Source of the DNA: Meloidogyne chitwoodi
Lineage: Eukaryota > Nematoda > Chromadorea > Rhabditida > Meloidogynidae
Direction of reading: 5' to 3'
NCBI GenBank assembly: GCA_015183035.1
Contig: JACZZP010000018.1
Span: 1,798,001 to 1,862,000 of the forward strand
DNA length: 64,000 nucleotides
The position numbers were made by a program, and so were the translations under genes. The stretch's first letter is position 1. Every line of letters starts with the position of its first letter. Shown piece after piece: positions 32,977 to 48,831 of this stretch. A model generated the notes under the pieces. That model was given only the letters and a program-made list of their open reading frames with translations, made no database searches and was not told where the DNA came from.

Positions 32977-34738
32977 CACGGCGGGTTAAATGGGAAATCT
33001 AACCGTCTCGCTTTCAATTGGAAATTTCTTACCACACTCTCTCATTTTTCCTCTCTTTCATTTATTTAATCTCTCATTTTAAACATTACTCTCGTTTCCG
33101 TTTTGAGGTTTTGACTTTTGAAACCCTATATTTCGAAAACTTTTCATACTATTTAAAATCCGCTCTACAATTTCATAGATTATTGTTTTAAGATTCTAAT
33201 AAAAAATTTTTGTTTATTTTTATACACTTTTACAAAAGTTAATACACAATGAATTTCTTTAAGTTTAGATGAAAACTAGATCATTTTCTAAGCGAAAACT
33301 CGACGCTATTAATATCCGATGGATCAAACAACAAGAGAAACAACAAAAAATGTTTCAAAATTATCTAAAGCAAATAAATATAGAATGGAAGCAAGTAAAC
33401 AGAACAAAGGATCAAGAGGTTTTTTTGGTTTTTTTTTATAATCTTTTAATTTTAATTTAGTTCAAACATGTTCTGAAGAAAGTTCCAGTGAAACTTGTAG
33501 CAAAACCAAGGATGTTGGTATTCAGACAATCCCTCAAATGAAATCAATCAGGACGCAAACACTTCCTCGAATGAAAAGTGTTTGTACTCAGACACAAACA
33601 TTTCCTCAATTGAGATCTGTTGGTACACAAACAGAAAGTAAAGGAAAAAATGTGGCTATTCAGACTATAACGAATCAGAGAAGCAAGGAAACACAAACTT
33701 ATCCTGAATTTCTTCAATCAGATATATTCCTGCATCTCAAATTATTCCTCCAAGCTTCCATCTGCTACAAGGAATATCTCAACGAATAATTGATGCAATT
33801 AATGATTACTGTCAACATTCTGGAAGATCAATTGAAAAGATTTTAAACAATGCTCATGCCAAAATGGATCCTCGAAAAAAAAACTTTACTGGTTTTTAAT
33901 TTTTTTAATATATTTAGAGAATTTTTTAGGTGCTGCACTCCATCGTCTTATTACGGGACAAACAAGAGAAGAACTCAAAACAATACTTCCACCAACTCAA
34001 TCTTCTGTTATTCTTTGTAGAATGTTGGAAACAATGGCTGAGATTTATAGATTGGCAGACGCCTCATTTCTAGACCAAAACGAAGTCGAGAATCTTAAAA
34101 AGGCAACAAAAAATCTCTATAATGATATACAGGTTTATTTTTTATGTTTAGATTCAAAAATAAAATTTAGGAACTTCGTGCAAGATTTGAGAACTTAAAT
34201 TTTCGTGCACGTCTCGCCTCTGGTCAATTGAAAATTTTCAAACCCACACCAAAGCTTCATATGCTTTGTGCTCGCAACTGAATTTGCTGAAAAAACGGTT
34301 GGTGGAGCTGGATATCCGAACAAGGGATTGAACATTTGCATTCGCTTTATAATCATCTTGTAAGTTTTAATTTTCAAATTTTGACTGTTTACTACTTTAG
34401 GCTGTTCAATATTGCAACACCGGCGATGTAGATAGAACAACAGAAAAGCTAGCTCAACATCAGACTCTCCTTAATAGACTTAATGATAGAGGAACGATGA
34501 AAAAAATTTATTGATTTTATTTTAATATTTCTTTCGTTATTTTAGATAAAATAAATAAATTATTAATGATCTCGCTGTTGGGGCATTCAAATTTGGCTTT
34601 TTAGTGTTGAAACTGCCAGGCGAGATGCTAGCTGCGATGAACCGACATTATTTAAAATGAACGCGCGTTGTGTATAATGTCTCTATGGTTTTACAACGCT
34701 ATTTTCGCATACCCCAATTTCCCGTTTAACCCGCCGTG
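32977..34738 (+). mobile_element. 1762-bp DNA transposon, copy 2
   Basis: Same ends (CACGGCGGGTTAAA inverted repeats), length and interior as 11612-13373. The flanks differ from copy 1, and this copy has its own 6-bp duplication, AAGGAA, at 32971-32976 and 34739-34744. This shows separate insertions of the element, not a segmental duplication. The next gene's start codon is 236 bp to the right. Confidence 0.9.
33269..34514 (+). pseudogene. Transposon-encoded protein, frameshifted (copy 2)
   Basis: Identical in reading frames to the protein remnant at 11904-13149, including the frame change near 33715 and the stop and shifts near 34283-34315. Confidence 0.6.
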
Positions 34739-34973
34739 AAGGAAGCTTACTTGCGACAAACCGGCCTGCAACAAATCGGGTTTGTCCGTTGCGCTTATTA
34801 ATATCCATTTATTCGCAAATTCTTATTTTATCAGACTATTTTATTAATTTGCCAATTTTTTCAGGAATTGTTTATTTTTTGTCCTTTTCCTTTTGTATTA
34901 AATTAAAATGTTTGTTCCTAAAATTTTACATTTCAGACTTTAATATAAAACAAATTTCTTTCAGTTTACAAAA

Positions 34974-35674
34974 ATGCTTTCGTCAAAAATTTTAGAGTTT
35001 GTTTTTTAACAATTTATACTTTATTATATTCAATTTAGTAAAATTTGTCCACTTTTTACACCCAAGGAGATTTGCTTGGAATTAAAACTTGGTGAGAAGG
35101 TAGAAGGATGGATGGCTGGATTGACTTTTTCGGAAAAGGATCCTCTCTTGATCCTCGACTTTAAGGCCATGGATAATGCAAACCAAGAGCTAATTGCGAA
35201 TGCATTGGTTTTTTAATCATTTTTGAATAATATCATCTTAGAATATCATATTTTTTGAAGTAGTTTAAAAAATTAATTTTAAGTTTATGAGCGTGTTTGC
35301 TAAACATTGTACGTTAGAATGTAAAATTTAAAAAATAAATTTTGTTATATCGCCTTTAGGAACATTTTCCCTACTAACTTTTCCTTTTCATAAATTACTC
35401 TACTTTTTAGGTACAAAATGGAGCGGAGAATTGTGAGTACTCCGACATAATTTATAAATTCGACACATGGAGTCAGTTGAATGATGCACGAGATTATATG
35501 CAGGCTAATTTCCCATGGTTATTCTACAACCCTTCGGGCAATTCTATGTATATGCGTAATGGTCAGTGTATCAAGTATCCAGAACAATGTACTATTCAAA
35601 CTATAGCAATAACCTTCTATAGTGACGATACAAATCAATTGATGGTGATTCCGTTCGAATTTTTTAAACATTGA
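34974..35674 (+). CDS. Unknown nematode protein, paralog 2 of 2
   Basis: Not recognised; homolog of 29121-29819. First exon MLSSKIL joins in phase 2 across an intron to KICPLFTPKEICLELKLGEK, LILDFKAMDNANQELIANAL (35037-35210), then a 198-bp intron, then NGAENCEYSDIIYKFDTWSQ, RDYMQANFPWLFYNPSGN, IKYPEQCTIQTIAITFYSDD and MVIPFEFFKH to TGA at 35674. About 155 residues. The pair lies in inverted orientation, 5.2 kb apart, with the SMARCE1-like gene, CHMP1B and transposon copy 2 between. The next gene starts 154 bp downstream on the same strand, which would suit a nematode operon. Confidence 0.75.
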
Positions 35675-35827
35675 ATTGACCAAGTTTTAATTTATTTTGT
35701 TTTAAGATATAAAAGTTTTTAATTTATAAATCCTGAATTTTATTGTGGTTTTCTGTTTATGCATATATTTTTTATATTCATAGATATAAACGTGACCAAT
35801 TTTTTTAGATTTTTAAGAATTCTTTAA

Positions 35828-37323
35828 ATGTCAAATTATCAATATTTTGGCAAACATCAATGGGTTTGTCGTTTGTGCATGAAAACGTTGTCTAGCAAGA
35901 GATCTTTTGAAGAACACATGAATATTCACAACAAATCTAGGCCTTTTGGATGTGATGAGTGTAAATATGCTGCAGGTTTTTTTAATTAAAAAGTTGTTTT
36001 GATCCTAAATTTGTCCGTTGGTGGTTATAAAATGCAAAAATACGTGTTTAAAAGGGTCAGTTATTTCTTACTGGTCCGCCCTTCTTTCCTTAATTAAACT
36101 TGACAAAATATACTTTAAACACAATTTAATATTTTTAAGCAAGCAAAATGACTCTTCGACGTCATAAACTAAGTAATAAATATATTTTAATATTTAAATA
36201 TGTTTTTCTATTTTATAAAAAAGGAAATCATGTTCCACGTTCAAATTGGGGATATCAATGTCCATATTGTGGTGAATTTTATATGGAGCCTGCTAGTTAT
36301 CAACAACATATCACGTTTATTTTTTCTAATAGTTAATGATTTTTATTATTTTTTTAAAGTGTAAGACATTGGGGACTTTCTGCTACTTTTGGGTGTCCAT
36401 ACACCAACTGTGATTTTACGTCAAAGTCTTCAAGATATTTTCGTGAACATATGCATAGACATCAAGCAGTGTTTAATTGTAATTCTAATGCCAGTGAAAC
36501 TTCATTTAAATTTAATTTGGACAATCTTTCTTTATATCTTATCAACGATGAATCTGGTATATTTTTATTAATTTTGAGATGTTCGAACTATTAGTAATTT
36601 CGAAGTGAAATGAACGAGTTTCGTATAGAGTTCATCGTGGGAGGGATCCATGTCTGGATTCTAGTGATTTTACGGTATCCCGTTCCCGAAATCCCGTACA
36701 TTTATTTAATAATCCCGCTCATACATTTTGCCAATAACCTCTAACATTTCTACATTTAACTTAATTTTAAAGGTTCTGGAGCCGGCAGTAATTTATCTAA
36801 ACGAAATCGAAGTTATAATCTTCGAAGGGATGTATATGGAACACAGAAGAACAACAAAATTGTACACAGATTTATTTACAGCAATGCAATAAGAAAATTT
36901 ATTGAAGATGAGGAAAAGAATGCTGAGATTCAAAGAGTGACAATTGACGGTTTATTTTTATCAGTAATTTTTTAAACTTAATTTTATAGTGGAAAAGTTG
37001 TTGGACGAGGAGGATATATTTGTAAATTCTCGGAAATGTGAACCTAGATTTTTTTCAAATCCAAAGCCTGTCAGATTTCGTCCTTATTCAGCATCGGAAT
37101 TTGAGCAAGGTTTTTGTAATAAAATGTATTAAAATATAATTATCAACTTTTAATTACAGAAACCTCCTATTCAGAGGATTTAAATAAAATTAGTGCAGAA
37201 AATCAATTAAATAATTTAACAAGTCCAGTCGATTGGATCGAAACGGAAGTCATAATAGATGATAAAATGAGTAGATTTTCTAAACTTCCTGATGGACAAA
37301 TTGATGATTTTGGATTGGATTAA
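35828..37323 (+). CDS. C2H2 zinc-finger protein
   Basis: From ATG 35828: WVCRLCMKTLSSKRSFEEHM (finger 1), FGCDECKYAA joined to SKMTLRRHKL (finger 2), YQCPYCGEFYMEPASYQQHI (finger 3) and FGCPYTNCDFTSKSSRYFRE (finger 4, C-x4-C). An acidic and basic tail follows with LSKRNRSYNLRRDVYGTQKN and SPVDWIETEVIIDDKMSRFS, ending DGQIDDFGLD. About 330 residues; probably a nuclear DNA-binding protein of unassigned target. I cannot name an ortholog. The exon boundary at about 36178-36223 is uncertain. It lies between paralog 2 and par-4 with 154- and 180-bp gaps, possibly one polycistronic unit. Confidence 0.8.
36640..36735. repeat. CCCG-containing MITE fragment in zinc-finger gene intron
   Basis: GTATCCCGTTCCCGAAATCC and AATCCCGCTC in an otherwise AT-rich intron, similar in style to 59769-59925. 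Confidence 0.35.
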
Positions 37324-37503
37324 ATTTTTTAGTTTCTTTTTTTTTTCAATTTCGAGTCAATACATAATTTTTAAAAATTTTATTTAAAAATATATAAATT
37401 AATTTTAATAATTTTCTTCCAATTAATTGTTTATTTTACTACATTTTATTTTTCATCTTTTTACCATGTGCTAAATTTATTTTCTTTTTTTATTTTGTAA
37501 TTA

Positions 37504-40500
37504 TTATGTCAAAGGAAGAAGATCAAAATTTAAATGAAGAGGAAGATGAAAAATCATTCCGTGCAAACAATCTTGTCATTTTTATTTATTTAATTTTAAT
37601 AATTTTTAAATATAGAGCCTGGTTGTTGGTGATTCTGGGTCAAGCTGTTCTGAAGAAACTAATGATATGAGATCAAGGTTTATTTTTATTAAAATAGGGA
37701 TTTATTTCTATACTTGTACGGGGTCGAGAATTGTAGGGGAATTAACTGACTAGTATTTGAAACATTTTGGTTAACTATCTATAGAGAAAAAAGAGAAATT
37801 GTATATGTTTCTTGGTGGCTCAGTGGTAACGTTCCTGATTATGTGAGCAAAGCTCGCTTAAAAAGTGTAGGTTCGATCTTCTCTGTGGCTAAGGTTATGT
37901 GTTCCTCTATTTTAATGATTTCTTCTTTCAATTCTCTAATTTATAAAAATTTTTAATTTTTTTCTTAGGATGCAAAGTTTTGCTATCAATATGGAGGATG
38001 TTGGAATGCCTGATTCTACAATATTTGTGGAAGATAGCGAAGTTATTGCACCCTCCACATCTTTACTTGAACAAAATGAGTTGCAACGACAACCTGATTT
38101 TATAAATATTGATAGTTTTGTACGAGATATTTTTGCAAATGATACAAAATTTTTACAATCTGCAGCAACAGAGTCTAATGATGAAAATGTATTTTTTCTT
38201 TTTTTGATTTTTTAAATTTAAAAATATTTTTTAAGGTTATTGAGGAAATTTTCACAGAAAAACCTCCCAAAATCCTTAAAGATTATCTCTTTGGAAATGT
38301 AATAGGTGAAGGATCATATAGCAAGGTTAAAAAAAAATAATTTTAATATTTTTAAAATTTAAATTTTTAAGGTTAAAGAAGTGTTGCACGTCCATTCGTT
38401 GATTAGAAGAGCTATTAAAATAATTAAAGTTTGTTTATTTTTTAATTTTTTTAAATTTGTTATTTTAAGGATAAAAGGCTTCGGAAAATTCCTGGAGGCG
38501 AGCAAAACGTTCAGAGAGAGATTGATGTTCTCCGTCATTTAAATCATTCAAATGTGGTCAAAGTGGTCGATATATTTCGGATAGAAGAAAAACAAAAACT
38601 TTATATTGGTATTATTTTTGTAAATTTTTATATCATTTTGAGACATTTTCCAAAAACAATTTTATTTTTTTTAAGTTATGGAATATTGTGTTTGTAGTTT
38701 GCAACAATTATTAGATAATTGCACTGAAAAAATGCTTCCAGAATTTCAGGTTTTTATTTAACTTAAATTATTTAATTTTATTTGAATTAATTCTGTCTAG
38801 GCACATTTATATTTTCGTCAACTTCTTGACGGTTTAGATTTTTTGCATGGCAAGCGAATTATTCACAAAGATATAAAGCCAGGAAATTTATTGCTAAGCT
38901 TAGACGGAGTTTTGAAAATTTGTGATTTGGGTGTTGCTGAATTGTTGACATCTAGCGCAGGAAGTTCGGATTGGTGTACATTAATTCAGGGAACTCCAAA
39001 GTTTCAACCGCCTGAAATCGTCTCTGGTTTGCAAAGAAAATTTAGGTTTATTTTTTTATTTATTTTTGATAAAAACGACGGGATTTATTTATTTTTAGAG
39101 GTTCTTTAGTAGATATTTGGGCATGTGGCGTAACTCTCTATAATATGGTTAGTGGAGAATATCCTTTTGAAGGAGATGTGATAATGAAATTATTCGAAAA
39201 TATTATCAATCAACCATTAAATATGCCTTCTATTAAATTGTCTGTTGATTTGGAACAATTACTTGAAGGAATGTTGAGAAAAGAGCCAGAAATGCGTTGG
39301 AACTCTGTGAGAATAAGAGCCAGTAAATGGTTTTCACATGATCATAAAATTGTATTTTTGCTAAATTTGAGAGAGGTTTTATTTAAAAATTTAATTTTTA
39401 GAATGATTCCCGAATAGTTCACGTTCCATCAGTAAAAGATGTTCCAGCACATCGCCCACTTGGAGTTTTTCCATGTTTGGAACAACTTTATTCTAATTCA
39501 ATTTATTATGAACAAGTACTAGATGAGGACAATGGAGAAGATGATGGACAACATTTGTTACAAAACAGTTTACCAACAAAATCAGGTTTTTTAAATTATA
39601 ATTTTTTGTCCTTGTAAAACTCTAAAATTGAGAAGGGAAGAAATTTTTTGAAAAATAGTGCACTTTAATTCAATCTCCATTCGTTTGATTCTTGTTAGTT
39701 TCTAACCTTTTTTTGAAACATTTTATTGAAAAGAAATTTTTTCAAAAAGTTACTTTGACTAATTGTAATAGAAAAACAAAATTTCCCCCTTTAAAAATAT
39801 GCTAGCTCCACCAGGCATCGAACCCATGTCCTTCTGGGCTAAGACATTCATTTAACCGACTGAGTCAAGAGACTTGTGATATTTGAAATTCTTTTCTTCC
39901 TTATAATCCACTACAAATAATTAATTTTGTTGATTTTTTTCTTTTTTATCTCTTAAAATTGATTTTATCCAATTTTTCTCTTTTTATAATTTGTAGATAT
40001 TCCCGCCGCAGATTTATCTTCCAATAATAACCAAAATCAACAACTCTTTTCTTTTTCTTCTTCTAATAAAGAATTAAATAAAGATGATGATGAACGTGAA
40101 CCTTTTTTAAATAATAATTATGTGTCTAATGATGCGAATAAAAAAATAATAAAAAAGAAGGCACAAATTCAATTTTATGATGATAATAATGAAGAAGAAA
40201 AACAAAATAATAATAATTGTAGCACAAGTGGAGGAATTGTTAATCAATGTCATCACAATGAACAACAACAAAAATTTAAATTAAAAAATAATAATAATAA
40301 AAATGAAAGAAAAAATGGTGGAAATGAATATAATTTAATTAAAAATAACAACGAAAATGAACAAATAAATAATGATGAAAATTTAAATAATAATAATGAT
40401 GAAATTAGAAGACGACAGCAACAACAACGTCAAGTAAAGATAAGTATTGCAAGATTAAGACAAGTGCTATTTATTGCACTTTGCTTTTTAATTGTTTTGT

Positions 40501-40532
40501 CTAGCATTATTTTACTTGTTTTAATGCTCTGA
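37504..40532 (+). CDS. par-4: LKB1/STK11 serine-threonine kinase with putative C-terminal membrane anchor
   Basis: An acidic N-terminal region from about ATG 37504 leads to the kinase domain: [12 protein letters not shown] (Gly loop), RRAIKIIK (ATP lysine), [61 protein letters not shown] (DLG instead of DFG, as in LKB1), [12 protein letters not shown], and [20 protein letters not shown] with [13 protein letters not shown]. The master kinase activates AMPK-related kinases and sets polarity (C. elegans PAR-4). After a 420-bp intron, the last exon (40006-40532), joined in phase, is Asn/Lys-rich and ends in a basic [19 protein letters not shown], followed by [20 protein letters not shown] and the stop. 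Vertebrate and fly LKB1 end in a prenylation motif instead. The N-terminal exon is less certain than the kinase domain. Confidence 0.9.
37811..37891 (+). repeat. tRNA-like sequence, intronic
   Basis: TGGTGGCTCAGTGGTAACG (A-box) and TGTAGGTTCGATCTTC (B-box), sense, in an early par-4 intron. Confidence 0.5.
39802..39872 (-). repeat. tRNA-like sequence, intronic
   Basis: The minus strand shows TTGACTCAGTCGGTTAAATG (A-box) and CATGGGTTCGATGCCTGG (B-box) over 71 bases with fair end pairing. Antisense in the last par-4 intron. Confidence 0.5.
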
Positions 40533-41107
40533 ATTTTTTTTTTAATTTTTTTCCTCAAAAAAATATCATTTATATATTAAGTTTGGTTAGAGAAAGAAAA
40601 ATAGTATGGGAAATTTGGAGAGACAAAGATTTTATTATTTGATGACATACATTTTTAATTTTTTTTTAATATTTAGAGGAATGTGCGTTATAATTTGTTA
40701 TTTTTTAAAAATTATATAAAAAAAAATCTTGGGATATTATTTTATAGACGTGTTAGATATCGCGATTAATTGGCCTGCGACTAGTCGGGCGCTTTACACA
40801 ACAGAAAAAAGTTTTATTAAGTTTTATTTTTTAATGACCCCAATAAAGTTTAGCATAAAAACACTAGAATTATTGACTTTTATTTTTTTGTCTCTAATTT
40901 ATACGTGTATCTTTAATTTAACCTTCTAATTGTATTTAATTTTTTTTAATTGTTTAGATAGTATAAAATTTTAAATAAAATTGATTTGTTTATAAAATTG
41001 TGATTTTATCATTTAAAATATTTTTTTGTATTGTTTATTAATATTTTTTTAGTTAATTTATTTTGACCTAATATAACATTGTTTTTTCTTTTTTTTCTAA
41101 TATTGTA
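40533..41107. other. Intergenic region with CGATTAATYGGCC-type repeat fragment
   Basis: At about 40760-40795 GCGATTAATTGGCCTGCGAC and TAGTCGGGCG stand out. Similar words occur at 34743-34780, 44148-44275, 47865-47910 and 51740-51800. No gene seen. Confidence 0.4.
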
Positions 41108-42914
41108 ATGGCATTAATTACAAATATTCCTATAACATCTGCAACTGTTGACAATATGTCTAGAAATGATTATTTAAGATGGGTTAATGAATGTTTGCAA
41201 GCAGAATTTTCTAAAATTGAGGTTTTATTTTCTTTTTCTTTTTTTAGCTTTTAAGATTAGATGAAAGGTTTGGGGCGTGTTTAAAGCGCTAAAAAAACTT
41301 TTTTGAAGGGACGACTTGAAAAAGGAGACCCACAAATTGTAGGATCTTGAGTAAATTCATTTTTTGGGTGTAAACCTGTCATTGGCTGTGCCATGAATTT
41401 GAATTTTTTAGTGTTAACATACTAGCTAGACTATATTTAAAATATTTAGCAACTTCATAGTGGTGCTGGTTATTGTTTATTTACTGAAATTCTCTTCCCT
41501 GGCACGATAAATATGAAAAAAGTCAAATTTAACAGTCGAATGGAATTAGACTGGCTTAGCAATTGGAAAATTGTGCAAACTGCTTGGAAGCAGTTGGGAG
41601 TTGAAAAAGTTGTGGCAGTCGAGAAATTAATTAAAGGAAAATTTCAGGTTTCTTTCAAATTAAAATTTCTTATTTTGTGTTTTAAGGACAATTTTGAATT
41701 CTTGCAGTGGTTCAAAAAGTTTTTTGACGCAAATTATGATGGACATGAATTTGACCCAGTTGAAATGAGATTTAATGAGGTTTTTTTATAAAATTTTTTT
41801 TTATTCATTCTGATTGTTTATTATCGTCTAATAACATCAAAAATACCGAAAATTTATTTTTAAGTTTTTAATTAAATAAAATAGTCAAAAATGAATTTTG
41901 GAAAAGAACTGTCTCCTTTTTCTATTTAATCAACTTTTATTGTTATAAACATTTTTAATTTTCCTTTAAAAGTGTTCAAATTTATTAGGAATTGCCAAAA
42001 GAAAATAAACTCAAAGCTACTGCTCTTCTTCGTCAGCCACAACCTGTAAAGAATAGCGGGGGAAATATTTCCCGTCCCACTCCACAAAGGGCTAGTTCTA
42101 ATGTTTCTGTGAATAGTAGCAGTCCAGGCACTGCTTCAAAAAAGCCACCACCTCCAGCAACAAGCAACACTAAAAAACCACCACCAACTTTGGCGAATAA
42201 TACGGGGGGAAGACGAACTTTGCCATCATTAAATACTACAACAACTTTTCGATCGTCATCTTTAACTGGACAAAATGTTCAAAGTAAACCTCCAGCAGTT
42301 GATCCTCATGTTTTTTTTTAATTATTATTAATATTTTAATTTTTATATTTTAGTTGATGGAAGAATTGAAAATTAAGGAAGAGAAAATTGAAGAATTAAA
42401 AGTTCAATTGGAGGAAACTGACGAAGTTATTTGTGGATTGGAAAAGGTTTTTTTAAAGAAATATAAGAGTTTTTAAATTTATTTGTTTGAAGGAACGTGA
42501 TTTCTACTTTGCAAAATTGCGAAAGATTGAAGTTCTTTGTCAAGGTAATTTTTGAAATTTTGTGTTGAGTGTGTCAGGATTAGAGATCTGGAAAATTCTA
42601 AATTCAAATAATTTGAAATTTTTTAATCAAATATTTGAATTTGGTGCCAATCTCTAGTTACGAGCCCTAGACTTTTTAAAAAAATTTTTAATTTTAAATA
42701 AGATACGGAAGAGACTGGTATTTTGCCGACAAATGATGTTCTACAGGTTTTTTAATATTTAATTTATTAATTATTAAAATTTTCTTCTTTAAAGATTCTT
42801 TATGAGACAGAAGAAGGTTTTGCTCCACCTGAGGAGTTTGAAGTTGCGGAATCAAATGGAGGAGATGTAGTAGCTGGTGAAGATAATCATAACAACAATG
42901 GATTAGTTGCTTAA
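41108..42914 (+). CDS. EB1-family microtubule plus-end binding protein
   Basis: Starts [20 protein letters not shown] and continues through a calponin-homology domain: [60 protein letters not shown], and [21 protein letters not shown] Ser/Pro/Thr-rich basic linker (41990-42310) leads to a coiled coil and the EB-homology segment [17 protein letters not shown], then [16 protein letters not shown]. About 305 residues. EB1 tracks growing microtubule ends and recruits partners. The tail ends NNNGLVA: the C-terminal EEY/F that binds CAP-Gly proteins in vertebrate EB1 is lacking. C. elegans has several EB genes, so I give no symbol. Confidence 0.92.
42573..42658. repeat. Small inverted-repeat element in EB1 intron
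   Basis: Begins TAGAGATCTGG and ends CCAATCTCTA, inverted apart from one base. About 86 bp, AT-rich core. The TAGAGAT ends resemble hAT-type MITEs; I found no clear target duplication. Confidence 0.45.
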
Positions 42915-43656
42915 AAAAGAGGTTTTTTTAATAAAATTTAGTTTATTAGGAATTTTTTTAGTGTTCTGTTAAAATGTTGTTGTTGAAAAAATATTCTGGG
43001 CATGTCTAAAAATGCGAGAGATGAGAAATTTTATAAAATATATTGACATGCTTTTTAAAAAAATTAATAATAATTTATACGCATAATATGAGACCCCTTT
43101 TTAACCTTATATCTGATTCTGTTGTATCAAATTAATCTTTTATTATTATTTAAAAAATATTCTTGTCCTCACATTGAATGGTTCTATTATTTTTATTGTC
43201 TCTTTTATTTGTTCCACTCAGAATATTTTTTCGGAATAAGTGGGAGGGATTGGAATTGGAATAAATCATATTTGTTTCTGTCCAAAATTTGATTAAATAA
43301 AAAAAGAAAAAAGTATTCCAAATGAGAGAGACTCTAATATGTTTGTTTTTAGGCTTTTCTATGCAATTTTTAATTAAAAGTGGAGGTTTGAGTATATTTT
43401 TTAATTTTTTAGGTGAATGGAAAAAAATTAAAAATCTCCATTTTTAATAAACTTTTATCTTTATTCTTTGCTTTGTTTTATGCAATCAAAAAATTTTTTT
43501 TGCTTCTGTGAAAAATATATAAACAAAAAAATATTTTTTATATTAATTTAATATTTTATGTACTTTTTTCAATTTATATCTTTTGCGATTAAGTGGCTCA
43601 TTGAGCAAAATTTTGCTAATTTGTTAATTTTAGTGTTTAATTTAATAAATTAAAAA
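42915..43656. other. Intergenic region
   Basis: No gene recognised over about 740 bases between EB1 and LSM5. Confidence 0.4.
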
Positions 43657-43976
43657 ATGAGTTCAACTACAAACAATCCTTCAACTCTTTTGCCACTTGA
43701 ATTGATTGATAAATGTGTTGGAAGTAGAATATGGGTAATTATGAAAAGTAAGAGGTTTATTTTTTCTAAAAAAATTAAAAATTATTTTTTTAAGGTGAAA
43801 AAGAAATTGTTGGGACTCTAATAGGCTTTGACGATTATGTAAATATGGTTCTTGAAGATGTTGTTGAATATGAAACCACTTCAGAGGGAAAACGTGTAAC
43901 CAAGTTAGATACAATTCTTTTGAATGGGAATCATATTACTATGCTTGTGCCTGGTGGAACTGGGCCAGAAGTTTAA
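43657..43976 (+). CDS. lsm-5: U6 snRNA-associated Sm-like protein LSm5
   Basis: [20 protein letters not shown] then [11 protein letters not shown], an intron, then [20 protein letters not shown] and [20 protein letters not shown] to TAA at 43976. The Sm1 and Sm2 motifs ([10 protein letters not shown] and [11 protein letters not shown]) and the LPLELIDKC opening are specific to LSm5. About 90 residues, full length. Part of the LSm2-8 ring on U6 snRNA and the LSm1-7 ring in mRNA decay. Confidence 0.96.
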
Positions 43977-44487
43977 AAATAATTAAATTTGTTGATTATT
44001 TTCTTCGAATTGATAAATTTTCAATTATTTTATTATTTTGTGTCCATTTTATGATGATTCAGGTTATTTTTGTTTTAGAAAATTTTCCGAATGAAAAGAA
44101 TAATGACCAAAAAAACATTTGACGAAAATTAAAGAATGGTTAGCTTTGCGATTAGGTGGTCGCAATTAGATAGCCGTGTTTACGGTTTATTTATTTGAGC
44201 GCCAAAGTGGTCGCGACAAATTCTTTTGCTCCGTTGTGCGCTTAGCTTGCGACTATTTGGCCGGCGGATGTCAAAGTGTTAATTATATGAAATATCTACA
44301 AAGTGTATAATTATAGAGAATGATTAATGGATTAGTGAGACAGTTAGGGGAAAACTTTTGAGTTTTGTTACAATTGAAAATTGTCACTTTTTAAAAATCT
44401 TTGCTTTATTTTTTTAATTTTAAAGGCATAATTTGAATTAAATTAGGGAATGTATTTATTACTTCACTTACAAAATTGTATTTAAAA
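43977..44487. other. Intergenic region with degenerate GCGATTA/GGTCGC repeats
   Basis: Around 44145-44275: GCGATTAGGTGGTCGCAATT, AGTGGTCGCGACAAATTC and GCTTGCGACTATTTGGCC. Related to the words noted at 40760 and 47865. No gene seen. Confidence 0.4.
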
Positions 44488-48559
<4,072 letters not shown>

Positions 48560-48830
48560 TTGTTGATAAGATTATGAGATTGTTTTACTTCCAGTTCGTA
48601 CAGTTTTTCCATAGTTGTTCACTAATTTTTAATTAGTTTGGAAGCAGAACATTCTCTATATCAAAAAACTATATTCTGCTGTTAATATTTTCATTCTTTA
48701 TATTGTTAATAGTCATCAGATAATTTAATATTTATAATTCTAATTTCGGTATTGTTTCTATTCTTTATTTTATTGTTGTTTTGTGTAATATTTATGGGGC
48801 TATCAAATAAAATAAATTTTGTTTACTCAT
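48560..48830. other. 3' flank of the zinc transporter gene
   Basis: AT-rich; no gene seen. Confidence 0.4.
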
Positions 48831-48831
48831 T

